From NCBI GenBank assembly GCA_937997955.1, contig CALLDR010000078.1, positions 1 to 9,380 of the forward strand: a stretch of DNA of 9,380 bases, in the 5' to 3' direction. Shown one piece after another: positions 1 to 5,410 of the stretch. The number at the start of each line of letters is the position of its first letter. Position 1 is the first letter of the stretch. Made by a program: the position numbers and the translations under genes. The stretch comes from an uncultured Emergencia sp. (lineage in GTDB: Bacteria > Bacillota > Clostridia > Peptostreptococcales > Anaerovoracaceae). The notes under the pieces are model-generated. The model had not been told where the DNA came from. It searched no databases and was given only the letters and a program-made list of their open reading frames with translations.

Positions 1-16
1 TCACGACCAGCATCAT
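1..16 (-). CDS. cas2: Cas2, N-terminal fragment (runs off the left edge)
   Basis: Only the first five codons are visible. The minus strand reads ATG ATG CTG GTC GTG (MMLVV), which resembles the first beta strand that opens Cas2 proteins. A GGAGG sits 9 nt upstream of the first ATG, overlapping the end of cas1, whose stop is at 23-25. Directly downstream of cas1 is the usual place for cas2 in type I-C loci. Cas2 forms the Cas1-Cas2 integrase that inserts new spacers. The call rests on position, ribosome binding site and five residues, so identity is inferred mostly from context. Confidence 0.72.
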
Positions 17-22
17 ATTCTG

Positions 23-1048
23 CTACCTCCACATAAAAGGCGGATATCGATCCAAGTCTCCGCGCAGCACACGAGCAAACAGCATCGACTGCGTATAAGG
101 TATCAAACCGATTGAAATCTTTTCCTTCAGAAACGGGTGCTGGATCGTCTCACGCTTTCTGGCGCGCCACTGCTCGATGACCTTTCTCCGCCCTTTCTCG
201 CTAAGATACACAGCGCCAAAATCAGTAATAAAATCCTGTGTGCGGAACTGATCTTTATTAAACATCGAAATAACCATTCGATCGCATAAAGGAGCGCGCA
301 GTTCCTCCATAATATCCAGCGCAAATGAGGAGCGTCCCGGACGCAGCGTATGCAGATATCCCGCAGCCGGATCAAGCCCTATGGTTTCCATCGAAGAACG
401 AATATCATGTGACAGCAGCGTGTAAACAAATGACAACACCGCATTGACCTCATTCAGCGGAGGCCGCCGGCTTCTTACCTCAAACCGATATCCCTTCGGA
501 CTTGATAGTAAATCATCAAAATGAGAAAAATAGATTGATGCAGCTGCGCCCTCTATTCCTCGCATCGAATCAATATCCGTACAGCAATTCAGCTTTTTCG
601 CTATTTCAGTCAGATCAGATGCCGAAGCTAAAATACCTTGTTTAACCGTTTCATCGGAGGCCGCGCGAGCATATCGCATCAGCACAGACTTACTGTTTCG
701 AATCTTACAAAACAGCAAATCGGCAGCAAAAGTTCTCGCAAAATCTGTATCTGCCAAACTTTCGTATTGACGTTTTCGCAGTAATACATTACCGCTGACT
801 GGGCCGCACATACGCCCCTGAAAGAAACCGTTTTCACTGAGAAAGCTGATTGTCACATCATGCTGCGCACAAAACGACAGCAGTGCAGTCGACATTGTGT
901 TCTTCCCGAAGAGAACCACGGAATCCACCTGTGAAATTGGAACTGATGCCTTTTCAGTGCCGCCTATTGCCACGCAGATATTTCCGTTCCGTTCAAACAG
1001 ATAGCTTTCCGGGGTCGTGATATACAGTGTTTCAAGCAGTTTTTTCAT
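23..1048 (-). CDS. cas1: Cas1, CRISPR spacer-integration endonuclease (341 aa)
   Basis: Cas1 is the metal-dependent integrase subunit that, with Cas2, inserts prespacers into the CRISPR array. The start at 1048 is chosen because the protein then begins MKKLLETLYITT, as Cas1 proteins do, and because the ATG overlaps the cas4 stop as ATGA. A GGAGAGAG lies upstream. An earlier in-frame ATG at 1153 would only add 35 residues read from inside cas4. Visible family features are the N-terminal beta domain (about 1-90), the alpha-helical catalytic domain with RGIEGAAAS (Glu166), RRPPLNEVNA (195-204), GYLHT (His233) and the DIMEELR segment (Asp245, Glu248/249). These match the Glu-His-Asp metal site of the family. 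Length is normal for I-C Cas1 (about 340 aa). The gene appears intact and is translationally coupled to cas4 and followed by cas2. Confidence 0.97.
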   Translation of the reverse strand: MKKLLETLYITTPESYLFERNGNICVAIGGTEKASVPISQVDSVVLFGKNTMSTALLSFCAQHDVTISFLSENGFFQGRMCGPVSGNVLLRKRQYESLADTDFARTFAADLLFCKIRNSKSVLMRYARAASDETVKQGILASASDLTEIAKKLNCCTDIDSMRGIEGAAASIYFSHFDDLLSSPKGYRFEVRSRRPPLNEVNAVLSFVYTLLSHDIRSSMETIGLDPAAGYLHTLRPGRSSFALDIMEELRAPLCDRMVISMFNKDQFRTQDFITDFGAVYLSEKGRRKVIEQWRARKRETIQHPFLKEKISIGLIPYTQSMLFARVLRGDLDRYPPFMWR

Positions 1049-1710
1049 TCCACATCTCTCTCCATTGCCTGTCTGCGAAGCTCGTGACAGTAATTTGAAG
1101 CTGACCGCTGCATACCGGGCCGGCAATGCTCTCGAAGAGAGCATGCCCTGCACTTTGCTTCTTTCTCCGCCAGTGGAATTGAAAAGCTGCGGCGGAATAA
1201 TTCAATTTTATGAATTGTCTCTTTTACAAGATTTCGTAATTCTTCGGTAAATGGAACTGAATAGCGCCGGTGAGATGTGATATAGTAAATCGCCCCCTCC
1301 GGAATACTGGTCTGAAACATTTCTTCCAGACACATTGCCTGTGCGCAAAGCTGTATCTCATACTCCCGTTCTGCCCGAATCTTTCCATGTTTATATTCAA
1401 CAGGATATAGACGCACAGGGAAATCCAGTGCAGGAATGCGGCAGCCCCGAGCATCTGTCTGCGCCTCGATGCAATCGCATTTTCCTGCAACGCCTAATGT
1501 ATGCGAAAATACAGGAAACTCATACAGTTTTGCAGTCTCTCCCCGGCGCTCTATCCGTTGCGCATGCACCCGTTCATGCTCAGCACGCCCTTTTTCCGTA
1601 TCTGCACTTTCTTTCCAGAGCTGCTCATTTGTCAGCAGCGCCGCTCGCCTCAGGCAAAATCCGGCATGTGAAAGCCGTGAAAGAGGAATCGGCCCCCAGT
1701 CATCATCCAT
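1045..1710 (-). CDS. cas4: Cas4, RecB-like iron-sulfur nuclease for prespacer processing (221 aa)
   Basis: In type I-C, Cas4 associates with Cas1-Cas2 and trims prespacers next to the PAM, so that functional spacers are integrated in the right orientation. Counting from MDDDW, four cysteines expected to hold the Fe-S cluster are present: Cys19 (GFCLRRA) and Cys187, Cys190 and Cys196 near the C terminus (CRACSLREHC). The RecB nuclease core is also visible: His49, Asp79 (GKCD), the ExK pair Glu105/Lys107 (VEYKHGK) and Gln120 (QLCAQA). The start at 1710 overlaps cas7 by 8 bp, with GAGG 12 nt upstream. In-frame ATGs at 1728 and 1743 are possible but have no better ribosome site. The stop overlaps the cas1 start (ATGA). 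All key residues are intact, so it should be active. Confidence 0.95.
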   Translation of the reverse strand: MDDDWGPIPLSRLSHAGFCLRRAALLTNEQLWKESADTEKGRAEHERVHAQRIERRGETAKLYEFPVFSHTLGVAGKCDCIEAQTDARGCRIPALDFPVRLYPVEYKHGKIRAEREYEIQLCAQAMCLEEMFQTSIPEGAIYYITSHRRYSVPFTEELRNLVKETIHKIELFRRSFSIPLAEKEAKCRACSLREHCRPGMQRSASNYCHELRRQAMERDVE

Positions 1711-2701
1711 GGCAGAACCAGTCCTCATCTTCAGGCAGCTCATCCCAGATTACAGGAGAAAAAGCATCCGACTTGAATCCGATCCGCACCCCCTGCGGCA
1801 CTTTGTCCAGTCGGACTGCAGCATCATAATCCCGATAGCTGCGCGGATAAGCAACGGTATCCTTTTTCGAAACCTTGACCAGATCAAACAGCCTGTGTGC
1901 AGGTGCGCAGCCCAGCTTAGCCTGACGAACTCTCTGAATCGGGTCAGAATCCGTACCGACGTGCTTGAAAATAATCAGTGGAGAGACAACTTCCATTTCG
2001 CCCTTGCTGGCGGAACGGTCGTGCTCATACATATTCATGATCGCCTCAAAAAGGACGTTCAAGTCCTCCTTGTCAAATCCGGTTTCTTCAGCAAGGTTGG
2101 CGCTGATAAATCCGCGAACTTCATACAGGCCAAAGGGAATCATCTGTCTGCGTCCCATGGTGCGAAGCTTATCCTCAGGCTGTGCCTCTTCCCACGCAAT
2201 ATATTCCTCTACGGTCGCCCCATCTTTCACCTTGTCCGCAACTGCCATACGAGTAATCGAAATATCCAGCGGCAGCACAGCATCCAGGCTTTTTCCATAG
2301 GTAATCTGTACAGGACCGCGGACCTGCCCTGCATTAGGGCCTGTGGACATTACTGCACCGAACGTGCGGACATCATAGAAAAGTTCGCATGCTTTTTTCC
2401 GTCCGGCATAAACCGCGTCTTTTGCCTTTGCGCAGTCATCTACGCCGGCAGCTCGTTTTGCCTCTGCAATATGGCGGTTAATGTTGGTTGCCTGCTGAAT
2501 GATGATATTCATCCCCGGCTCGTCTTTGTGCGCCAGTTCAACGTAATTGCGAATACGACGCTTGGTCGCGCCGTCTGTGATAAAGCCCTGCATAGTCTGC
2601 GGATCGATGCGAGGCATATTGCCCATGTCCGGATCACCGTTCGGATTGGAATTTGTGCACGCTACATAGTACATAAACTCATATCTGTTCTGAATTGCCA
2701 T
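1703..2701 (-). CDS. cas7: Cas7c (Csd2), Cascade backbone subunit (332 aa)
   Basis: Cas7 polymerises along the crRNA spacer to form the backbone of the I-C Cascade and displays it for pairing with target DNA. The N terminus carries the family signature NPNGDPD (19-25) followed by MPRIDP (29-34) and the TDGATKRRIRNYV stretch (42-54), typical of Csd2/Cas7c. The ATG at 2701 has a strong AGGAGG seven nucleotides upstream, which fixes the start and fits the high copy number of this subunit in Cascade. It begins 14 bp after the cas8c stop and overlaps cas4 by 8 bp. At 332 aa it is somewhat longer than many Cas7c proteins (by recall, roughly 280-300 aa). The extra length seems to lie in an acidic, tryptophan-containing tail ending DELPEDEDWFCHG. 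Confidence 0.95.
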   Translation of the reverse strand: MAIQNRYEFMYYVACTNSNPNGDPDMGNMPRIDPQTMQGFITDGATKRRIRNYVELAHKDEPGMNIIIQQATNINRHIAEAKRAAGVDDCAKAKDAVYAGRKKACELFYDVRTFGAVMSTGPNAGQVRGPVQITYGKSLDAVLPLDISITRMAVADKVKDGATVEEYIAWEEAQPEDKLRTMGRRQMIPFGLYEVRGFISANLAEETGFDKEDLNVLFEAIMNMYEHDRSASKGEMEVVSPLIIFKHVGTDSDPIQRVRQAKLGCAPAHRLFDLVKVSKKDTVAYPRSYRDYDAAVRLDKVPQGVRIGFKSDAFSPVIWDELPEDEDWFCHG

Positions 2702-2708
2702 GATACAT

Positions 2709-2714
2709 CCTCCT
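2709..2714 (-). promoter_or_regulatory. Strong ribosome binding site of cas7
   Basis: The minus strand reads AGGAGG, then 7 nt, then the cas7 ATG at 2701. This is a full consensus Shine-Dalgarno site in the 14-bp gap after cas8c, stronger than those of cas4 and cas1. It fits the need for several Cas7 copies per Cascade. Confidence 0.85.
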
Positions 2715-2715
2715 T

Positions 2716-3120
2716 TTACTGTTCCGCCGCTGCTGTTCTTTCCTTCGATGCAGCAACTGCTTCCTTTCTCTCTTTATTGAGCTTTGCTCCCATCTGGTAA
2801 TAACCCAGCGCAAAATAAGACTGCTGTTCCAGATTCAGCGTTGCAGGTATATGCCTGCCCAGCGCGACAGATACTTCCTGCAGATTCTTCCTGTACCTGT
2901 CAGCCAGCCACTTATTCTCCATTTTCTCCAGATGGTAATTGGAATGCCTGCTGAGCTGACCGATGGCCAGTGCCGGCATCTGGATTGCCGAGGCATAGTA
3001 ACGCTCCACAATACCAGTATTGACGTCAGGCATCGCTGTTCTCTGTATTGCCGCATAAACAGCCATCAATCCGCCGCAGTGATAAGCCGGGTTGGAAAGA
3101 TTCAGATTGTATTCTTCCAC
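2716..3120 (-). CDS. cas11c: Cas11c, small Cascade subunit from an internal start within cas8c (134 aa)
   Basis: In type I-C systems the 3' part of cas8c is known to be translated separately to give Cas11c, copies of which line the belly of Cascade and stabilise target DNA. Here, within cas8c and in its frame, the minus strand carries AGGAGG (3129-3134), an 8-nt spacer and a GTG at 3118-3120 (Cas8c codon 477). The product starts (M)EEYNLNLSNPAYHCGGLMAV and runs to the shared stop. The LNLSNPAYHCGGLMAV part resembles the known start of Cas11c (an N-P-AY-x-x-G-x-L pattern, from recall), and 134 aa is close to the roughly 120-130 aa expected. An in-frame ATG nine bases upstream of the AGGAGG (MNHQEV) has no comparable site. 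Seen directly: the ribosome site, spacing and GTG. Inferred: that it is used. Confidence 0.85.
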   Translation of the reverse strand: MEEYNLNLSNPAYHCGGLMAVYAAIQRTAMPDVNTGIVERYYASAIQMPALAIGQLSRHSNYHLEKMENKWLADRYRKNLQEVSVALGRHIPATLNLEQQSYFALGYYQMGAKLNKERKEAVAASKERTAAAEQ

Positions 3121-4548
3121 GATTGATACCTCCTGATGATTCATTCGATTTTTTCGAAGCAGCCAGACCTTCAGCCATTGACAGGCAAGGCTGTCAGGCA
3201 TGGTACTATGTATATTGCGGGTTGTCTGCGCGCTCTCATCATTACCTGCCAGCAGCTTTGACCGAATGTAGGTCAGTGCTTTCGACGCAACAGCATCCGG
3301 AAGAACGCCACCCGTTAGAATGGCTTGAATAATCGTTGGTGTAATTCCTGACAGTTCCTTCGGCATTCGCTCTAAGGGTCGGCTGTCAGACTTTAGAAAT
3401 TTGAGCAGATGAATCAGCCGGGCTGCCAGCTTTACCTGCTTGATATTCCCAGTGCCGCTGTAATTGGTCAACGCCAGATCCGTATACCACTGATTGATGT
3501 TTCGGCGAAGATCGGCGTAATTGCCCCGGTCATATCTGCGGATCATAATACGACTATTGACGCCCGACAGCATGAGAATATTGTACGATACATCATCCAG
3601 ATCAGGAACAGCATCGCCGGATCGAACACTTTCAGGAGCCTGATCAGCCCTTTTGCGTTCTGCCCGCTCGTTGACTTTCGTCTCTTCTTCCGGCACATCT
3701 TCGGGATCGGCTTCTGCTGTATCGTCCCCTAAATCGTCGAGGAGGTTGAATAAATCCTTATCCTTTGGGATTTCACGGTCAAACCAGTGAACGAATTTCA
3801 TACCCGCAAGAACAGGAGCATCTTTCAACAGTTCATCCAGCGCAGCTTTCACTACGCTGAAAGCCTCCTCAGAGACAGGAGCGTTGGCCGCCTGTTTCTG
3901 ATTATACGAGCAGAACGCCGGCTTATCGAAGCAGATCAGCGAATCTCCCCTTGGATGTCCGCCAACGACGAAAAGTCCTTGAACCGGTGTCGTCGTAGTC
4001 ATTGCCTGTGTCGGCTCACCGGTAATCAGGCACAGTGCAGAAGGTTTTTCACATTCCTTAGAAAACTGTTTTCGAAAGGATTTCCACCAATCTCGAACCT
4101 TTTCGGACTGCAATACCGACTGACCGTTGACCCGAAAGGATACCGTATCTCCCGGCTTGATTTTCATTCTGTCGAGTTCTTCGCGGATTTTTTCTATCGT
4201 TTCAGGCGTTTTCAGTGCACGTACACAGACCTTCAGCCGCGGCTCTGCCTCCGATGCACTGCGGAGTGTTTCCAGAAAAAACCGACTCTTGGCTGGCAGT
4301 TTGCCATCCTCTGTTGCTGCATCAGGCACAACAATCGAACGTTTCTCAACAAGAATATTACATTTATCTCTGCCCTGCGCAAGGCTTCCAATGTTCGGAC
4401 ACAGTACCGATTCCTTATCCCCCAGATAGATGCTGACATGATCATCGTCTTCAGAAAGTGAAATATAAGCCTTAACCGTCTTGTCCGAAAAGCCTGGCGG
4501 CTGCGTCAGATTTTGACGCACGCCATAGTCATACAGTGCTTTCAGCAT
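2716..4548 (-). CDS. cas8c: Cas8c (Csd1), Cascade large subunit (610 aa)
   Basis: Cas8c is the large subunit of I-C Cascade. It recognises the PAM, opens the target and helps recruit Cas3. The start at 4548 (MLKALYDYG) is preferred over the ATG at 4557 because AAGGGGG lies 9 nt before 4548 but directly abuts 4557. It overlaps cas5 by 20 bp. Csd1 hallmarks are CLITGEPT (173-180), the SYNQKQAANAPVSEEA stretch (214-229) and SYNILMLSGVNSRIMIRR (321-338). Between the last two lies a hydrophilic, acidic segment (about 270-320: repeated Asp/Glu, then Arg/Lys) that looks like a flexible linker. The C-terminal 134 residues correspond to the small-subunit module, which also appears to be made on its own from an internal start. 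Length is typical of Csd1. The frame is intact. Confidence 0.95.
   Translation of the reverse strand: MLKALYDYGVRQNLTQPPGFSDKTVKAYISLSEDDDHVSIYLGDKESVLCPNIGSLAQGRDKCNILVEKRSIVVPDAATEDGKLPAKSRFFLETLRSASEAEPRLKVCVRALKTPETIEKIREELDRMKIKPGDTVSFRVNGQSVLQSEKVRDWWKSFRKQFSKECEKPSALCLITGEPTQAMTTTTPVQGLFVVGGHPRGDSLICFDKPAFCSYNQKQAANAPVSEEAFSVVKAALDELLKDAPVLAGMKFVHWFDREIPKDKDLFNLLDDLGDDTAEADPEDVPEEETKVNERAERKRADQAPESVRSGDAVPDLDDVSYNILMLSGVNSRIMIRRYDRGNYADLRRNINQWYTDLALTNYSGTGNIKQVKLAARLIHLLKFLKSDSRPLERMPKELSGITPTIIQAILTGGVLPDAVASKALTYIRSKLLAGNDESAQTTRNIHSTMPDSLACQWLKVWLLRKNRMNHQEVSIVEEYNLNLSNPAYHCGGLMAVYAAIQRTAMPDVNTGIVERYYASAIQMPALAIGQLSRHSNYHLEKMENKWLADRYRKNLQEVSVALGRHIPATLNLEQQSYFALGYYQMGAKLNKERKEAVAASKERTAAAEQ
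3129..3134 (-). promoter_or_regulatory. Internal ribosome binding site for Cas11c
   Basis: AGGAGG on the minus strand inside the cas8c coding sequence, 8 nt before the in-frame GTG at 3120. It matches the cas7 site in strength. It is encoded across the His-Gln-Glu-Val codons of Cas8c, so its presence constrains those codons. Confidence 0.85.
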
Positions 4549-5197
4549 GGGCTGCATCCCCCTTCAAAACCGCCGGACTGTCATACGGCGGAATGCTAAT
4601 GATGCCGTTCTCCATAACTGCATGAAACAACGACATTTGGATTTTGGTCTTTTTTGTGACTTCTATGTCTTCCGGTGTGAAAAGATCGTAAACCATCAAG
4701 CCCACATCGATAGACTGCTGGACGGGAGGCCGGATTCCATCACTCTCCTCGAAATAGCAGGTAAACTCTCTCAGTCCCAGCGAGGGCTGAAAAAAGCATT
4801 TTCCGCCGCGAATACGGCGCAGAGCCTGCGTATACAGTTGTTTTTCACACCCTGCAAAGGCCGGCCGAGGAATGATAGATGCCGCAATTCGATAGCGCAC
4901 ATCCTGCAGCGCAGTAGTTTGCCGCTGCGTCCGCTCCTCCTCGGTGAAAATCGGCTTTGTGCTGACGGTACATTTCACTTCATTACGCTTAAAACTGATA
5001 TAACGGATGGGGTTCAGCACTTCAATACGATTGACCTGCCAGCGAAACTCTTTCGGCTTTGAATAAATCGCTGAAAGAATTCCTCTTGCGGCAGATGGAG
5101 TCGGAAATGGATAGGTTAATCTTTCAACTTTTGCATATGGCATGGTAAAACATGCAAAGTCTCCCCACACCTCGATAACAATTTCTTTCAAGCACAA
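4529..5197 (-). CDS. cas5c: Cas5c (Cas5d), crRNA-processing Cascade subunit (222 aa, TTG start)
   Basis: In type I-C, which lacks Cas6, Cas5c cuts the pre-crRNA at the repeat hairpin and then caps the 5' handle in Cascade. Family features are the N-terminal RAMP strand (EIVIEVWGDFACFT), the PTPSAARGILSAIY segment with Tyr45 matching the catalytic tyrosine of characterised Cas5d, and the GGKCFFQPSLGLREF block (131-145). The start codon is TTG at 5197, four bases after GGAGG. A second TTG at 5191 (MKEIVIEV) is 10 bases from it and equally plausible. No upstream ATG fits the frame. Where characterised Cas5d has a Lys-His catalytic pair, this protein appears to read Lys119-Gln120, an alignment made by eye. 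The gene overlaps cas8c by 20 bp and is the first of its operon. Confidence 0.94.
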   Translation of the reverse strand: MCLKEIVIEVWGDFACFTMPYAKVERLTYPFPTPSAARGILSAIYSKPKEFRWQVNRIEVLNPIRYISFKRNEVKCTVSTKPIFTEEERTQRQTTALQDVRYRIAASIIPRPAFAGCEKQLYTQALRRIRGGKCFFQPSLGLREFTCYFEESDGIRPPVQQSIDVGLMVYDLFTPEDIEVTKKTKIQMSLFHAVMENGIISIPPYDSPAVLKGDAAHAESTV

Positions 5198-5206
5198 TTC
5201 ACCTCC
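5198..5206 (-). promoter_or_regulatory. Ribosome binding site of cas5c
   Basis: The minus strand reads GGAGGTGAA directly before the TTG at 5197; GGAGGTGA is a long match to the 16S anti-Shine-Dalgarno sequence. It is the evidence for a non-ATG start. The GGAGG-to-TTG spacing is 4 nt for TTG5197 and 10 nt for TTG5191, so either could be used. Confidence 0.75.
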
Positions 5207-5217
5207 ATGATTTGCGT

Positions 5218-5243
5218 GCTCCGCATCGATTAACGATCGGAGC
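5218..5243 (-). promoter_or_regulatory. Leader hairpin upstream of cas5c
   Basis: GCTCCG (5218-5223) and CGGAGC (5238-5243) form a perfect 6-bp GC-rich stem around a 14-nt loop that can add a short TCG/CGA stem. It lies about 10 nt from the cas5c ribosome site in the predicted 5' untranslated region. No U-run follows, so it is not an intrinsic terminator. It could protect the transcript or affect translation; this is inferred. Confidence 0.4.
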
Positions 5244-5249
5244 TGTCAA

Positions 5250-5278
5250 ATTATAATATATATTTTTCTACTCGTCAG
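5250..5278 (-). promoter_or_regulatory. Possible second promoter of the cas5-cas2 operon
   Basis: The minus strand reads CTGACG (5278-5273, 4 of 6 matches to TTGACA), a 17-bp spacer, then a perfect TATAAT (5255-5250). Expected start is near 5243, at the base of the leader hairpin. Its -35 overlaps the 18-bp palindrome. It is weaker than the promoter at 5306-5334 and may be a by-product of the AT-rich repeat. Confidence 0.35.
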
Positions 5279-5293
5279 CTGAAATTTCAGCTG
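5276..5293. promoter_or_regulatory. Perfect 18-bp palindrome, candidate operator
   Basis: CAGCTGAAATTTCAGCTG is its own reverse complement over all 18 bases. It lies about +6 to +23 relative to the start expected from the consensus promoter at 5306-5334, and it overlaps the -35 of a second candidate promoter. That is a typical position for a dimeric repressor operator. The regulator is not identifiable here; an RNA hairpin function is also possible. Confidence 0.6.
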
Positions 5294-5305
5294 TATGTCA
5301 TATAT

Positions 5306-5334
5306 ATTATAATTTATAACCCACAAGTTGTCAA
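5306..5334 (-). promoter_or_regulatory. Consensus sigma-A promoter driving cas5c-cas8c-cas7-cas4-cas1-cas2
   Basis: The minus strand carries TTGACA (5334-5329), exactly 17 bp, then TATAAT (5311-5306): a perfect match to the housekeeping promoter consensus. Transcription would start near 5299 and give a leader of about 100 nt before cas5c. It lies downstream of the cas3 terminator, so the Cascade/adaptation genes have their own start. A perfect promoter beside a palindrome suggests strong transcription held down by a repressor; that part is inferred. Confidence 0.8.
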
Positions 5335-5357
5335 GCTCTCCCATCTATGCTATCTGT

Positions 5358-5408
5358 AAAAATAATAGCACGTTAAGTGTCCAATAAAACGTACACTCAA
5401 CGTGCTAT
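5358..5408 (-). terminator. Intrinsic terminator of cas3
   Basis: Arms at 5393-5408 and 5365-5380 form a 16-bp stem with a 12-nt loop, followed on the minus strand by TATTTTT. The single imperfect position is a G-U pair in minus-strand RNA but an A-C mismatch in plus-strand RNA, so the structure favours the minus direction. The stem begins 2 nt after the cas3 stop codon (5411-5413). Confidence 0.85.
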
Positions 5409-5410
5409 CC

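Larger units (their letters stand above)
5248..5315. repeat. 16-bp AT-rich inverted repeats flanking a palindrome
   Basis: AAATTATAATATATAT at 5248-5263 is exactly the reverse complement of 5300-5315, with 36 bp between the arms. The interval holds the 18-bp palindrome at 5276-5293, offset by 3 bp from the centre of the arms. Each arm contains a TATAAT on the minus strand (5255-5250 and 5311-5306), so the repeat also creates two candidate -10 boxes. Confidence 0.8.

Noticed and set aside
1049..1153. Cas1 start at 1153, adding 35 residues
   Set aside because: The added peptide is read out of frame from inside cas4 and does not resemble Cas1. The ATG at 1048 overlaps the cas4 stop and gives the normal Cas1 N terminus.
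1436..2800. 454-aa plus-strand reading frame
   Set aside because: It is antisense to cas4 and cas7, which have family motifs and ribosome sites. Its translation is Cys/Ser/Arg-rich with no recognisable domain.
5230..5257. Plus-strand promoter (TTAACG-N16-TATAAT) facing cas3
   Set aside because: The -35 is poor and the TATAAT comes from the symmetric AT repeat. No plus-strand gene follows, although an antisense RNA against the cas3 3' end cannot be excluded.
5198..5410. CRISPR repeat-spacer array or leader in the cas3-cas5 gap
   Set aside because: The inverted repeats occur once each, with no regularly spaced direct repeats and no similarity to I-C type repeats as I recall them. No array is visible anywhere in the window.
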